Source: Syntrophomonas sp.
GTDB lineage: Bacteria > Bacillota > Syntrophomonadia > Syntrophomonadales > Syntrophomonadaceae
DNA: 64,000 nt
Assembly: GCA_016841875.1 (NCBI GenBank)
Contig: JAENYG010000008.1
Span: 113,184-177,183 of the forward strand
Direction: 5' to 3'
In this document: positions 1 to 9,300 of the stretch, in pieces
Layout: every line of letters begins with the position of its first letter
Numbering within the stretch: the stretch's first letter is position 1
Made by a program: the position numbers and the translations under genes
Notes under the pieces: model-generated
Database searches by the model: none
What the model was told of the DNA's origin: nothing
What the model saw: the letters and a program-made list of their open reading frames with translations, nothing else

Positions 1-2022
1 CCTGGAAAGCACTGCAATCTCGATTGCATGTAAGGTCTCGATGAATTGCTGAAGTAATAGCCTCACACCGGGCAAAGCATCATTTTCAGATAATTTCGGG
101 TATTCCAATGAGAGTGCCGTAAGAACATCACAAAGTTGTTGATTATACCTAATAAGACCATAGAATCGTTTAAAGTTTTCACGTTTGGACTCCGGTTCAT
201 TAGCAAAGCGCTGCCAGGCGGCAGAAGCATTAGTACATTCGCGGATTGCCTGCTGGCGCATTTGTTCAATATCAATCGACTGGTTAGTTTTTCCGGAATA
301 CATATCTACAATAGCATAAATAAAACGACGGTTTGCTGATAGTGCTCTGGCAATCTGATCAGGCAGCCGGGTCTTCTCCCACTGTGGCAGGAACAGATAC
401 AAAGCGATGACTCCCAAAATACCACCTGCCAGTGTAAAGGCAATTCGCTCCAATGCAACAGTCCAATTCCCAATGTGATTAAGATCATTTAGGAAAACAA
501 CCACCGGCGTCCAGAAAAACGCATAAATCCCATAACTGCGGGAATAGTATGCAGAAGATAGAAATAGGAAAACTATTGCCAGCAGTAAAAGTGCTAGCCC
601 ATCGTGAATAAAAGCAGCAGTCATGAATGCCAGGATACCTCCGGCGATTGTTCCTAAGACTCGCTCTGAAACTCGCTGCCGTGAGGTATGGAAATCTGGC
701 TTCAGGATAATTGCCACAGTCAGCGGCATCCAGTAACCATGCGGTATCTGATAAAAAGTATATATAAAAGTAGCGATGGATAACGTCACCGAGAGACGCA
801 GTGAGTGGGAAAATACGTGCGATTTCAGGGATATATTATCAGCTAATAAATGCCAGGCTTCTGTGAAAACTGAATGCTGCCTCGATGGCTTAGCAGTCCT
901 TGCTGGTAGTTTAATATCCTCATGATGGATAATTTCAATCATATTCTTTAAGACCCCTATATTTTGTTCAAGTATGGAAAAAATGTAACGGGCATTGAGA
1001 AGAGCAGCATAATCCCCGGTCTCCGGTGGTTTTTTCTGCAGATTGGCAAGGCAGACTCCAAGTTCATGAAGACCGATTTCCAAATCTCTCTTTACACCAA
1101 CAGGTTTATCAAATTGAATAGATTCAGCAACATGCATAAGGGTATTATCAGTAATCTCCATTATCCTGACTACAGATTCCTGCACAGAAGTTTTATCATT
1201 AGGAAATGAAACAGCTTTTATGCTTTCATATAGCGCAATCTGACTTGTAAATAAGGAATCTGCTTTCTTTAAAAGCAGATACAGTTTCCAAGTAGTCAGG
1301 CTAAATTTTCCGTTCAAGTCACGGATCATAAGGTACGCTATACCCCTGCTGCGCTGCATACTGATTCGTTTCTGCCAGATATCTCCATCACAATGATCTT
1401 CTGCATCCATTAATTTCTCTCTGGAATGGATAAACTTTAATACTGATCTGATGGCACGATAATAATCGGCTACAGCATCACGAACTGGCTGATGCGGCCT
1501 AAACGGCCATGCCCAGAGTTTTATCACTATAGCCCATACAGCGCTGAAGGCAATCACACAACAGCGCAGCCAGACATGTGACATATCAGTAGGAGTTGAC
1601 ATAAATATGATGATACCGATAACGGCTATAGTACCAATCCTGGTGCCAATACCTCCGAAGACGTTCAGCATGCTTGCACTGAAAGTCCATAACAGGATCA
1701 AGCACACTATCAAAATAGGTACATTGCTGACCAGGGTTAATGACAAATATGAAATAATTAACAAGCATGCTCCAATTATCATGGTGCCTAAACGTTTGGG
1801 ATAAATTCCTCCCGGGTCTGAGCGGATGGTGAAAAGTGCCCCGAATAAGCTGACTGCAAAGAGATCACTTTGCTTGAACAAGATAGTAATCAGTATCGGG
1901 CCTAAAAAAGTGCCTGCAACCGTATACAGTCCATTTATTATATCGTTTCTGTTCAGGCCGGTGATAATATTGATATTCTTGAGAAGCCGAGTTGGTATGC
2001 TTCGCAGACTTATCTTAATCAT
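1..2022 (-). CDS. FUSC-family (aromatic acid exporter-like) membrane protein, C-terminus beyond window
   Basis: The reverse strand is open for 674 codons from an ATG at 2022 to position 1 with no stop, so the C-terminus lies outside the window. The start sits one base after the stop of the PadR-type gene, with AGAGG about 9-12 bases upstream, so the two are co-transcribed and probably coupled. The translation has the FUSC plan seen in YccS/YhfK and aromatic-acid exporters: an N-terminal cluster of hydrophobic segments (residues about 30-180), a soluble alpha-helical middle (about 190-385), and a second hydrophobic cluster (about 395-545) with a conserved-looking block around YWMPLTVAIILKPDF, then a soluble tail. 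Family members are thought to export aromatic or other organic acids across the inner membrane; the substrate here is unknown. The PadR regulator in front fits a phenolic or aromatic efflux role (inference). Confidence 0.8.
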   Translation of the reverse strand, partial: MIKISLRSIPTRLLKNINIITGLNRNDIINGLYTVAGTFLGPILITILFKQSDLFAVSLFGALFTIRSDPGGIYPKRLGTMIIGACLLIISYLSLTLVSNVPILIVCLILLWTFSASMLNVFGGIGTRIGTIAVIGIIIFMSTPTDMSHVWLRCCVIAFSAVWAIVIKLWAWPFRPHQPVRDAVADYYRAIRSVLKFIHSREKLMDAEDHCDGDIWQKRISMQRSRGIAYLMIRDLNGKFSLTTWKLYLLLKKADSLFTSQIALYESIKAVSFPNDKTSVQESVVRIMEITDNTLMHVAESIQFDKPVGVKRDLEIGLHELGVCLANLQKKPPETGDYAALLNARYIFSILEQNIGVLKNMIEIIHHEDIKLPARTAKPSRQHSVFTEAWHLLADNISLKSHVFSHSLRLSVTLSIATFIYTFYQIPHGYWMPLTVAIILKPDFHTSRQRVSERVLGTIAGGILAFMTAAFIHDGLALLLLAIVFLFLSSAYYSRSYGIYAFFWTPVVVFLNDLNHIGNWTVALERIAFTLAGGILGVIALYLFLPQWEKTRLPDQIARALSANRRFIYAIVDMYSGKTNQSIDIEQMRQQAIRECTNASAAWQRFANEPESKRENFKRFYGLIRYNQQLCDVLTALSLEYPKLSENDALPGVRLLLQQFIETLHAIEIAVLSR

Positions 2023-2023
2023 C

Positions 2024-2551
2024 TTATTTATCCTCTAAGACTAAGAGTTTTTCCAAAAGATTTTTCTCCAGTTCATAATGTGCAAGCAGATATTCTCGCA
2101 TTGCTACTTTTCTTGTAGGGTATAGTTCCTTGGATTTCTCAAATATTTCATTGAAATCACTGATGAATACATTAAGTTTGTCAAGGCGTGTTTTGATCAA
2201 TTCCTTAAACTCTTGTTTGTCAGTAAATCTTCTACAAGCAAGTCCTATACTGAGATCAAAATAATATGGTTCAATATTACTCAGTATATCTCTAAGCGAA
2301 TCAAAAAAAAGTCCATCCCCTTTACTAGTAATATAATATCTTTTCCTCTGAGGCATATTGCCTTCCTTTTCAACCACATACTCTAAAAGCCCATTCTTAT
2401 GCATTCTGTTGAGCACTTGATATACCGTTGTCCCTCCAATCTTCACCCAGTGTCGCAACTGCCATTTTTCTATTATGTTTTCAATTTCGTACGCGTATGA
2501 TGGCTTTATTTTGATAAATCTCAGTATGATTATTTCCACATTAGTAAGCAA
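2024..2551 (-). CDS. PadR-family transcriptional regulator
   Basis: A 175-residue protein with an N-terminal winged helix (residues about 1-85; the segment around KIGGTTVYQVLNRMHKNGLL is the recognition and wing region with the GTTVYQVLNRM variant of the PadR signature) and a helical C-terminal dimerisation domain like the Vir-type C-terminus of PadR proteins. The start is a TTG, chosen because GAGGAGG lies 8 bases before it. It is the first gene of a two-gene unit with the FUSC exporter, and a 21-bp near-perfect inverted repeat lies 44 bases upstream, so autoregulation relieved by an effector (phenolic acid or drug) is likely. Effector unknown. Confidence 0.85.
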   Translation of the reverse strand: MLTNVEIIILRFIKIKPSYAYEIENIIEKWQLRHWVKIGGTTVYQVLNRMHKNGLLEYVVEKEGNMPQRKRYYITSKGDGLFFDSLRDILSNIEPYYFDLSIGLACRRFTDKQEFKELIKTRLDKLNVFISDFNEIFEKSKELYPTRKVAMREYLLAHYELEKNLLEKLLVLEDK

Positions 2552-2594
2552 ATGGTCTACCTCCTCAGTCTATCAGCATAAGTTTTTATAATCA

Positions 2595-2652
2595 CTATGA
2601 TATAGTTTACTATTATTAATATTACTATTGCTAATAGTATACTATATCATAG
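2595..2652. promoter_or_regulatory. Large inverted-repeat operator for the PadR regulator
   Basis: The arms 2595-2615 and 2632-2652 are reverse complements with one mismatch in 21 (the outer 12 bases, CTATGATATAGT / ACTATATCATAG, are perfect), around a 16-bp AT-rich spacer. It lies directly upstream of the PadR-type gene, where an autoregulatory operator is expected. Confidence 0.7.
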
Positions 2653-2840
2653 ATTCTGTTGTGAAATCTAGTTGGTAATTTTTTGTTTAAGCAGCATGCA
2701 ATCCCTTGGATAAACTCTGACTCTTACTGTAACAACAAAATTATTCACTAATATGTATTAAAGAAATATGGGAGAAAAAATTGAGCGGTTTTAAATCCGC
2801 TCTATCCAACTAGTGAACACCGCATAGGTGAACTAATATA
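2653..2840. other. Intergenic stretch between PadR operator and lipoprotein terminator
   Basis: No reading frame of note. A small hairpin is visible (GAGCGG at 2783-2788 with CCGCTC at 2797-2802, followed by CACC/GGTG a little further on). It has no clear T-tract and its role is unknown. Confidence 0.4.
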
Positions 2841-2867
2841 AAAACCGGACCGTTACGGTCCGGTTTT
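2841..2867 (-). terminator. Intrinsic terminator after the PAAR lipoprotein gene
   Basis: Perfect 12-bp stem (AAAACCGGACCG / CGGTCCGGTTTT) with a 3-base loop, T/A-rich on both sides, so it may act in both directions. It begins just past the stop at 2870 on the minus strand. Confidence 0.85.
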
Positions 2868-2869
2868 TA

Positions 2870-3853
2870 TCAATTGACTGCAATGCCATCCAGGATATTA
2901 ATTCGGTGCTTGGTCTCATTAATCTGATCCCTTAATTTCATTAAATCATCGTATTCAGGGTCTCCCGGCTCGAGGAACTGCCAGCCCAAAGGCTGCTGAT
3001 CGTATTGAAACTGCTGCACCAGTCTCAGTCGTATCCTCTCAGACCGAATCTTCTGGTATAGAGAATCCCTTTCCTCCATGCTGGTATCTTCTGCCCTGGA
3101 TTTAGCCACCACGTCACGCCAGTACTGTTCGTCCCAGGTGGCAGTTGTTTCGTCCTTGCTGGGAACCTCACGAACTATGCTGCCTGTACCGCCACAATGC
3201 TGGGTCTGGTCCCCGAAGCGGGCCGCAGGTTTTCCGTTTATTAAAACCTCGCTGTCCCCTTCTACAATCGTAAAGGTATTGGGTCCGCAGCAGAGCATTT
3301 CGACATGAGTTCCGGTATCCCCCTGACGGGCAGCCGGCTGCCCATTGACAAATACATTGGGACTGCCCGTAGCGATTGGTCCAGCTACTGCATGGGGGCA
3401 GGCCGGACAGCCATGGGAATCAGACGGGCAAAAAGCTTTGGCACCCACATAAGCATAATTTTCAGGGGAGACCGCATTTACTCGAAAAGTATTGCTGAAA
3501 GACTCGTCTCCATTTTCATAAGTCAGAGTTATGTAGTTTTCTCCTTCACCTTTAAAAGTTGGACGGCTCTGCTCACCTTGTTCAGGATCAAAGTTTCCGC
3601 TGCCGCTCCATTTCACTTGGTCCGAGACATCTTTTTCATCCTCTGTTCCTGGATTGATTATACACTTGGCCCCAAACACCCATCCACTGGTGAATACCTT
3701 AGGACTTTGTCCTGCTGGGTGGGTAAGCTGGAGAATACACTTCGATTCATTATCAGGTAATAATCCCTGGCAATTACACCCCGGAACAACAGGTAGGATC
3801 AACAGCAGCACCACTAGCATTAACCAGGATATTCTATGTTTACTCTTATTCAT
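2870..3853 (-). CDS. Lipoprotein with Ig-like region and PAAR-type domain
   Basis: 327 residues. The N-terminus is a lipoprotein signal with lipobox LPVVPGC (residues about 20-26). Residues about 40-125 look like a beta-sandwich (Ig-like) module. Residues about 130-230 carry a PAAR-like repeat: SPNVFVNGQPAARQGD, then VLINGKPAARFGDQTQHCGG, with His and Cys residues placed as in the metal-binding tip of PAAR/DUF4150 proteins. The last 90 residues are charged and helical. ATG start with GGGAGG 9 bases upstream. PAAR proteins normally cap type VI or contractile-injection spikes or carry toxins; no such system is in the window, and a lipid-anchored PAAR is unusual. It follows the membrane-anchored gene at 3890-4603 by 36 bases, so they form an operon ending at the 2841-2867 terminator. 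Confidence 0.75.
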   Translation of the reverse strand: MNKSKHRISWLMLVVLLLILPVVPGCNCQGLLPDNESKCILQLTHPAGQSPKVFTSGWVFGAKCIINPGTEDEKDVSDQVKWSGSGNFDPEQGEQSRPTFKGEGENYITLTYENGDESFSNTFRVNAVSPENYAYVGAKAFCPSDSHGCPACPHAVAGPIATGSPNVFVNGQPAARQGDTGTHVEMLCCGPNTFTIVEGDSEVLINGKPAARFGDQTQHCGGTGSIVREVPSKDETTATWDEQYWRDVVAKSRAEDTSMEERDSLYQKIRSERIRLRLVQQFQYDQQPLGWQFLEPGDPEYDDLMKLRDQINETKHRINILDGIAVN

Positions 3854-3889
3854 AACAATAACCTCCCCATAATCATTAAAAGCACAGTA

Positions 3890-4603
3890 TTACCAGTGTG
3901 GACAATAGGAAGGCAGAGAACCATCAAAAGCCGCCTGGCCATTTTCCACCCTCAATGAATCGACCGAAACCTGGGGCATCTTAGTTATACTATTGGAGAC
4001 GAAGTTATTTATGTCCCCCTGATGTTGATTGACCAGGCTGGATGGAACCGGGAATCTTCCTACCTCCGCCTTTTCAATGGAAAGGTTGACCTGGTTATTG
4101 GTGATATCTCCCCTACCTTTTAGATAAACGGGTACATTACCCTTGATATGCAAAGTATCCAGAGCTTTCCGTACATCGCTGCTGGAGTATCCAGCCATGG
4201 CTGCCATATCGTTTATCAGGCTGGTCATAAGCACCCCCGAAGCTTCTGCACTCCCATCAGGATTGATCTTCACCTGGGCATCCATGATTGGCCAGCCCTG
4301 CCAATCACCTGTTTTCAGCATGGCTGTAATCTCCTGTGAAGTGAAGGAAACACTGACCGGAACACTCCCGGGTTGCGCTGCTGAACCGGAACTACCTTCC
4401 TGGTAAGATGAAAGCATTGTGAATTGAACTCCATTCATTTTTTCTTTTGCCGCGGTCAAATCCTCTGGTCGCGGATTAACCCCCAGATCACGGGGTTGAT
4501 CAGTTCCCAGAACTGACGAAATGGCCGGGACAAAACCAAGGTATCCCAAAGCACCGACCAGCACCAGCACCAGAACCAATAATATAATTAATAATTTTTT
4601 CAC
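3890..4603 (-). CDS. Membrane-anchored extracytoplasmic protein of unknown function
   Basis: 237 residues from a GTG with GGGAGG seven bases upstream. The first 25 residues form a single hydrophobic signal or anchor (LLIILLVLVLVLVGALGYLG). The rest is soluble and rich in beta-type alternation: a part resembling a ligand- or lipid-binding sheet domain (phrases such as SVSFTSQEITAMLKTGDW, KINPDGSAEASGVL, NNQVNLSIEKAEVGRFPVP) found in hypothetical membrane-associated clostridial proteins. No catalytic motif was recognised. It is the first gene of a two-gene unit with the PAAR lipoprotein, so the two probably act together at the outer face of the membrane (inference). Confidence 0.6.
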   Translation of the reverse strand: MKKLLIILLVLVLVLVGALGYLGFVPAISSVLGTDQPRDLGVNPRPEDLTAAKEKMNGVQFTMLSSYQEGSSGSAAQPGSVPVSVSFTSQEITAMLKTGDWQGWPIMDAQVKINPDGSAEASGVLMTSLINDMAAMAGYSSSDVRKALDTLHIKGNVPVYLKGRGDITNNQVNLSIEKAEVGRFPVPSSLVNQHQGDINNFVSNSITKMPQVSVDSLRVENGQAAFDGSLPSYCPHW

Positions 4604-4784
4604 CAGCGTTCCTCCCTCATTCGTTAAAATTTCTTTGATAAGGATATTGCTTCCACCATCTTATAATCAGTGTAAGCCAGGGACAAAAATTTGGTCAATC
4701 TACTTTCACATGAATTAACCTGATGAAAGACTACTCGGTTAAGTCAAAACAGTTGTTATGAATGCCAGGTCCCATAACATATTA

Positions 4785-4817
4785 CAGGGCTGCAATCATT
4801 TTATGACTGCAGCCCTG
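4785..4817 (-). terminator. Hairpin after the SLH-domain gene
   Basis: CAGGGCTGCA (4785-4794) pairs with TGCAGCCCTG (4808-4817), and the stem extends inward with one mismatch. It lies 18 bases beyond the minus-strand stop at 4835. The following T-tract is weak, so termination strength is uncertain. Confidence 0.6.
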
Positions 4818-4834
4818 CGCAAAATACTTAAATA

Positions 4835-5608
4835 TTATTCAAGTACATCTAATACTCTGGTCAGCATGACCGCCGCTTCTGCTCGAGTAACTAATCTAGT
4901 TGGACAAAAATTCTCATTATCCCCAGCAACTATGCCCAGGTTTTTCAATGCCTGAACATAACCCAGGTCTGCTGCGGGGATTCCGTTCTGATCCTGGAAT
5001 ACTATTGTTCCTTCCGGCACCGTAGCCTGCTCTATTCCCAGGCTCTTTGCCAGCATCACTGCAAACTGCAGTCGATTCAACTGCTGTTCCCCATAATATT
5101 GGCATTGACTTGCTATCCTCAAGGCCGTTGTTTCCCGCATGGTCTCCCTGGCCCACAGTGGAACAACATCCCAGTTGATGTCCCCTGCCGTTCCTGTCCC
5201 AGCCTCGTTTCCGACAATGCAATTCATAAGGCGACTCATCATGATCACTGCTTCTGTTCCTGTTATATTGCCGTTAGGATTAAAATTACCATCTGTATAG
5301 CCATTGACTAGGCCCCACGAATATGAAGTCCTCACCTGTTCCCGGGCCCAATGCTGTTGTATGTCAGGAAAACAAAACGAATCTTGATCCTGTGTCTGCA
5401 AACGATCCTGTAATTGTATTTTCGCTTCATCGTTAATATACAGCCTATCTCTAAGTTGAATTCTCGTCTGATCCTGATCCATCAGTGGTGTCTGTGTCTG
5501 ATCCTGGGTCCTGGTTTGGTCTTGAATCATATCAGCTGCGCCAGCCCAAGCAGGTACACTAAATAAGATCATACCTACCAAAAGCAATGTAACAATTTTT
5601 TTCTTCAT
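4835..5608 (-). CDS. S-layer homology (SLH) domain surface protein
   Basis: 257 residues, ATG start behind GGAGGTGAATCATA. Residues 1-24 are a Sec signal peptide ending around AWAGAA. Residues 25-75 are a low-complexity linker rich in D/Q/T/R (repeats of DQDQTRTQ type). Then come SLH modules: FPDIQQHWAREQV (about 80), GLVNGYTDGNFNPNGNITGTEAVIMMSRLM (about 100-130) and a C-terminal module with GIVAGDNENFCPTRLVTRAEAAVMLTRVL. SLH modules bind pyruvylated secondary cell-wall polymer, so this protein is probably displayed on the cell wall. With no other domain it may be a small wall-binding or structural protein. Confidence 0.85.
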   Translation of the reverse strand: MKKKIVTLLLVGMILFSVPAWAGAADMIQDQTRTQDQTQTPLMDQDQTRIQLRDRLYINDEAKIQLQDRLQTQDQDSFCFPDIQQHWAREQVRTSYSWGLVNGYTDGNFNPNGNITGTEAVIMMSRLMNCIVGNEAGTGTAGDINWDVVPLWARETMRETTALRIASQCQYYGEQQLNRLQFAVMLAKSLGIEQATVPEGTIVFQDQNGIPAADLGYVQALKNLGIVAGDNENFCPTRLVTRAEAAVMLTRVLDVLE

Positions 5609-5803
5609 TATGATTCACCTCCATTTTTTTGCCATCCTGGTATATTTTAATTTTAACATTCATAAAGAGTTCATACTATATCGATCCATCTTATTGCGGC
5701 AAAATCTTTCAGCTTTTGATTAAATCATAGCTGTCAAATAAATCACTGGTTTTATGATGACTTTTTCGATCACTAATCTATTATTAAATTTTCTGATAAT
5801 AAA

Positions 5804-5834
5804 GGTGCGTCTCAAGCCAATATTGAGACACACC
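5804..5834 (-). terminator. Terminator-like hairpin after the broken SLH gene
   Basis: GGTGCGTCTCAA (5804-5815) pairs with TTGAGACACACC (5823-5834) with one mismatch. On the minus strand it is followed by TTTATTAT. It lies 20 bases past the stop of the SLH remnant. Confidence 0.65.
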
Positions 5835-5853
5835 CAGGAGAATGGTTCTTTAT

Positions 5854-6300
5854 TTAATTGATGAAATTCTGAATGAATCGCATGAAAATTGCTGCTGCTT
5901 CTCCACGGGCAAGAGCGGCCTGCGGCTCGAAACGCTTGTCACTAACCCCCTCAATAAGTCCGGCCTGCTGACAAACAGATACCGCATTGACCGCCCAGGC
6001 ACTGATATCGGAGCTGTCACTAAAAGTTACAGTATCTATACTCGCTGCCAGCTCGATACCCCCGTACTTTGCGTAGTTAACCAGTATGAGACACATCTAC
6101 TCCCTGGTGATTTCATCATATTGCCCGAAAATATCATAACTATAACCGGACATGATACCGTTCTCCGCAGCCCAGGCGATATACCCGGCAGACCATCCAT
6201 CGTTTACCACATCGTCAAAACCAGTGGCTGCGCTTTGATCAACCTCATCGCCCGCAAGTCTGCCAAGCTTTGCATTACAATTTAAAGCCAAGCTATAGCC
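5854..6300 (-). pseudogene. Remnant of an SLH-domain protein, interrupted by an in-frame TAG
   Basis: Two collinear fragments in one frame encode the end of a typical SLH protein: residues DDVVNDGWSAGYIAWAAENG, then GYSYDIFGQYDEITRE, a TAG codon at 6097-6099, then MCLILVNYAKYGG and a last SLH module ending FMRFIQNFIN. In SLH repeats the sequence ITRE is normally followed by Q and M, so CAG has most likely become TAG. The 5' part of the gene is missing: a stop codon occurs at 6301-6303 and no signal peptide precedes it. The gene is therefore truncated and carries a nonsense codon; expression is not expected. Confidence 0.75.
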
Positions 6301-6364
6301 TTATTTCCGCTCTATCAACACCACAGACTCAACGTGTGATATGGCGGTGCTATGATACTGAACC
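6301..6364 (-). repeat. Copy A of a diverged intergenic repeat
   Basis: On the minus strand it begins GGTTCAGTATCA and continues with GCCATAT and CACGT blocks at the same spacing as in a second copy at 17264-17318. Both could encode a related peptide tail with the pattern VQYH-x2-AI-x-HV-x2-VV ending in a stop. It abuts the broken SLH gene and may mark the deletion junction. Origin unknown. Confidence 0.45.
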
Positions 6365-6388
6365 GCGTAAAACATGAACAACTTTTAT

Positions 6389-9300
6389 TTATTTCTGCCC
6401 GTACTGGCTAAGAAGGATCACTTCGATCTCTTCTGCAGGCAAGGGTCTATAGTAAAGAAATCCCTGCACCTCATCACACACTTGGTACGTCAAGAAATCC
6501 AACTGCCTTTCTGTTTCGACCCCTTCAGCAATCACTTTATGCTTCAAGTTTCTAGCTAGTTGGATGATTGCCATCGCGATGGCTTCATCCTTGGGGTTTA
6601 CTGAAATGCCCCGTACAAACTGCATGTCTATTTTGATTCGATCAATGGGCAGCAATTTTAAACGCGCCAGAGATGAATACTCGGTGCCAAAATCATCGAT
6701 AGCAATAGTCACTCCCAGGTCCTTCAGGGTATTTAATACTCGGACAATATAGTCTGACTCCTTAACAGCAATACTTTCAGTAATCTCCAATTCAAGGCAT
6801 TCCGGTCTTAAACCTGTTTCGGCAAGTACTGTGCTCACAATATTGACCAGGTTAGGATTTCGAAACTGTTCCACAGACATGTTCACCGCCATGCGAAGTG
6901 GTGGGATCCCCAGTTCCTGCCACGCCATACTCTTATGGCAGGCAGTCCTGAGCACCCATTCACCGATAGGATTGATCAGGCCTGTTTTCTCCGCCAGAGG
7001 AATAAAGGTTCCCGGCATGATCATCCCCATTTCCGGGCTCTGCCATCGAATCAGGGCTTCAAGTCCAATAATTTTTTTTGTTGCCAACTCAACCTGAGGC
7101 TGATAGTACAACACCAATTCATTTCTTTCCTGGGCCCTGTACAGGCTGTTGGTCAGTTTCATCTTTTCCAGGGCTTCAACTTTCATGATTGGTGAACAAA
7201 GTGTGTATTTATTTTTTCCTTGAATCTTGGACGAATACATGGCCAGATCAGCATTTTTCAACAGCTCTTCCCCTTCTTCACCATCTGTCGGAAATATGGC
7301 AACACCAGCACTGGCAGCGATAAAAAACTCCTGCCCCCTCATAATCAATGGCTTTTCGAAGGACTTCATGATTTTCTCAGCGATCCTGGCGATGTCGTCT
7401 GCTCGATCCATATTGGTAAGCATGATCACAAATTCATCGCCTCCAAATCTAGATACGATATCATGCTTACGCACACACTCATTGAGCCTGGATGCCACCT
7501 GTTTAAGCAGTTCATCACCCGCTTCATGTCCCATGGTGTCATTGATGGTTTTGAAATAATCCAGGTCTATAAATATTATACCTATAGGTTTCACTGTCCG
7601 CCTGGCTAAATGGATCTCTCTTTTTAATTGATCAACAAACAGTTTGCGGTTTGCTAATCCAGTCAAAGAATCATAAAATGCCATATGTTTAATTTCTTTT
7701 TCTGCGTCCAATTTCGCCAAAGCGTCCGCCATTATATTTGCCAGGACCCTTACAGACTCTCGATGATCTTCCCGCCACGGTTTTGCGTTTTTCACTGCTT
7801 CAAATCCCAAGAAGCCCAGTACTTTGCCCCTGCTTTTCAATGGAATACAAAGCATAGATTGTATATGCTGTTTTTTTAGCTGCTCCTTTACTTCTCCGGC
7901 TTCCGACGGCAGCATATCCACGTTCGGTATGTAGAACTCCTCGCCGTTCAAGACACAATTCATCCCCCCCGGAAGATCTTCAAAAGACACCTCCCCTACC
8001 ATGCCAATGGCTGGTTCAATACCACTATCACACCATTCCTGGAGGCAGATAATTGTCTTGGGACCTGGAGAAACGGCAAAGAGAAGGGCGCGATCCACTT
8101 GGTAATGCTTGCCGCTCAGCTTCAGCGTATCTCTGACTATTTCATCAAAGTTGGATTCGCTTAAGGTGACAAGATTCGCAGATATTTGGTAGAGCATCTT
8201 CTGAGTATTCGTTTTATCTTCATTTTCCTTAAGGCGAGTGATATATACGTGGTTTACATAAAAAGATATAGCTATGAGTACTAAAAGTACAAAGATTCTA
8301 TTCAGATGGTCTGATCCCTGTACCTGTACCATGGCTGTCGGCACTTTGATCCAGACCCACACTTGGATGAGAAGGGTAGCGGCGCTCAATATAACCAGTG
8401 TACGGCGGTTGTTGAAAAGAACTGACAACATCAAAAAGACTGCGGGAACCGCCCACACGCTAAGACATGCATATTCAAGAAATCTGAGATAGATTAAAGG
8501 GATTGACAGGGATATCAGCAACGCCACCAGATAATCTTGATAATCCTCCTTTATTGGCATCTTATCAACAAATCCGATAATAAGGCTGCAGCACAGGAAT
8601 ATGCCTGCATTTAACAGGACAGATATTAATGAATCATGATAAACAAAGTGAGCAGAAATAGTATAAAACATAGCTCCAAGCACATATGATATTGACAAAT
8701 ACGTAAAAAGCCTTGCTCGGCTGTGTCTGCTTAAGATATTGCCTTCAACAGAGGTCTGGGATTTTACAGCAGATTTCAATATATCGTGATATTGAAGGGA
8801 ATAAATAATTACCACGAATGGAATCAAAATAATCATTGGGGCAATTTGGGGATAGGCGACTGATAGATATGAATTGATTATTCTATCCGTGATCGTTCCC
8901 ACTACCAGAGCAATTATTACGGAATACACCAATAACCTTGCTACACTTTTTTCCTTCTGATCTGTCGTCCTTTCACTCCAATTCACAAGCAACCCCAGGC
9001 CGACAAGTGTGAAACCCATATAATATATATTAAAATACCAATCCCAAATATTATTTGTTGGGATAATACTCCATCCCAGTTGGGTACTGGTCATGTTATA
9101 CATACCCACCACCAGATCACTATAGAGGGAATAAATCAAAACATTTACCAGTGCCGGTAAATATAGTACGAGGTAGATCCACCATTTTTGCAGCAGTTTG
9201 TATCTCGTGGTTAAGACCAAAATGAAATGTAATACAAAGCTACACAATGTTCCCCAACCAAGGGCGGACACCCGTTCCCAACACAAAGCCTGCCCATAAT

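Noticed and set aside
3305..3760. 151-residue plus-strand open frame inside the PAAR gene
   Set aside because: It is antisense to a well-supported lipoprotein gene and has no site or motif.
5842..6285. 147-residue plus-strand frame opposite the SLH remnant
   Set aside because: Mirror image of the SLH coding strand, no family pattern.
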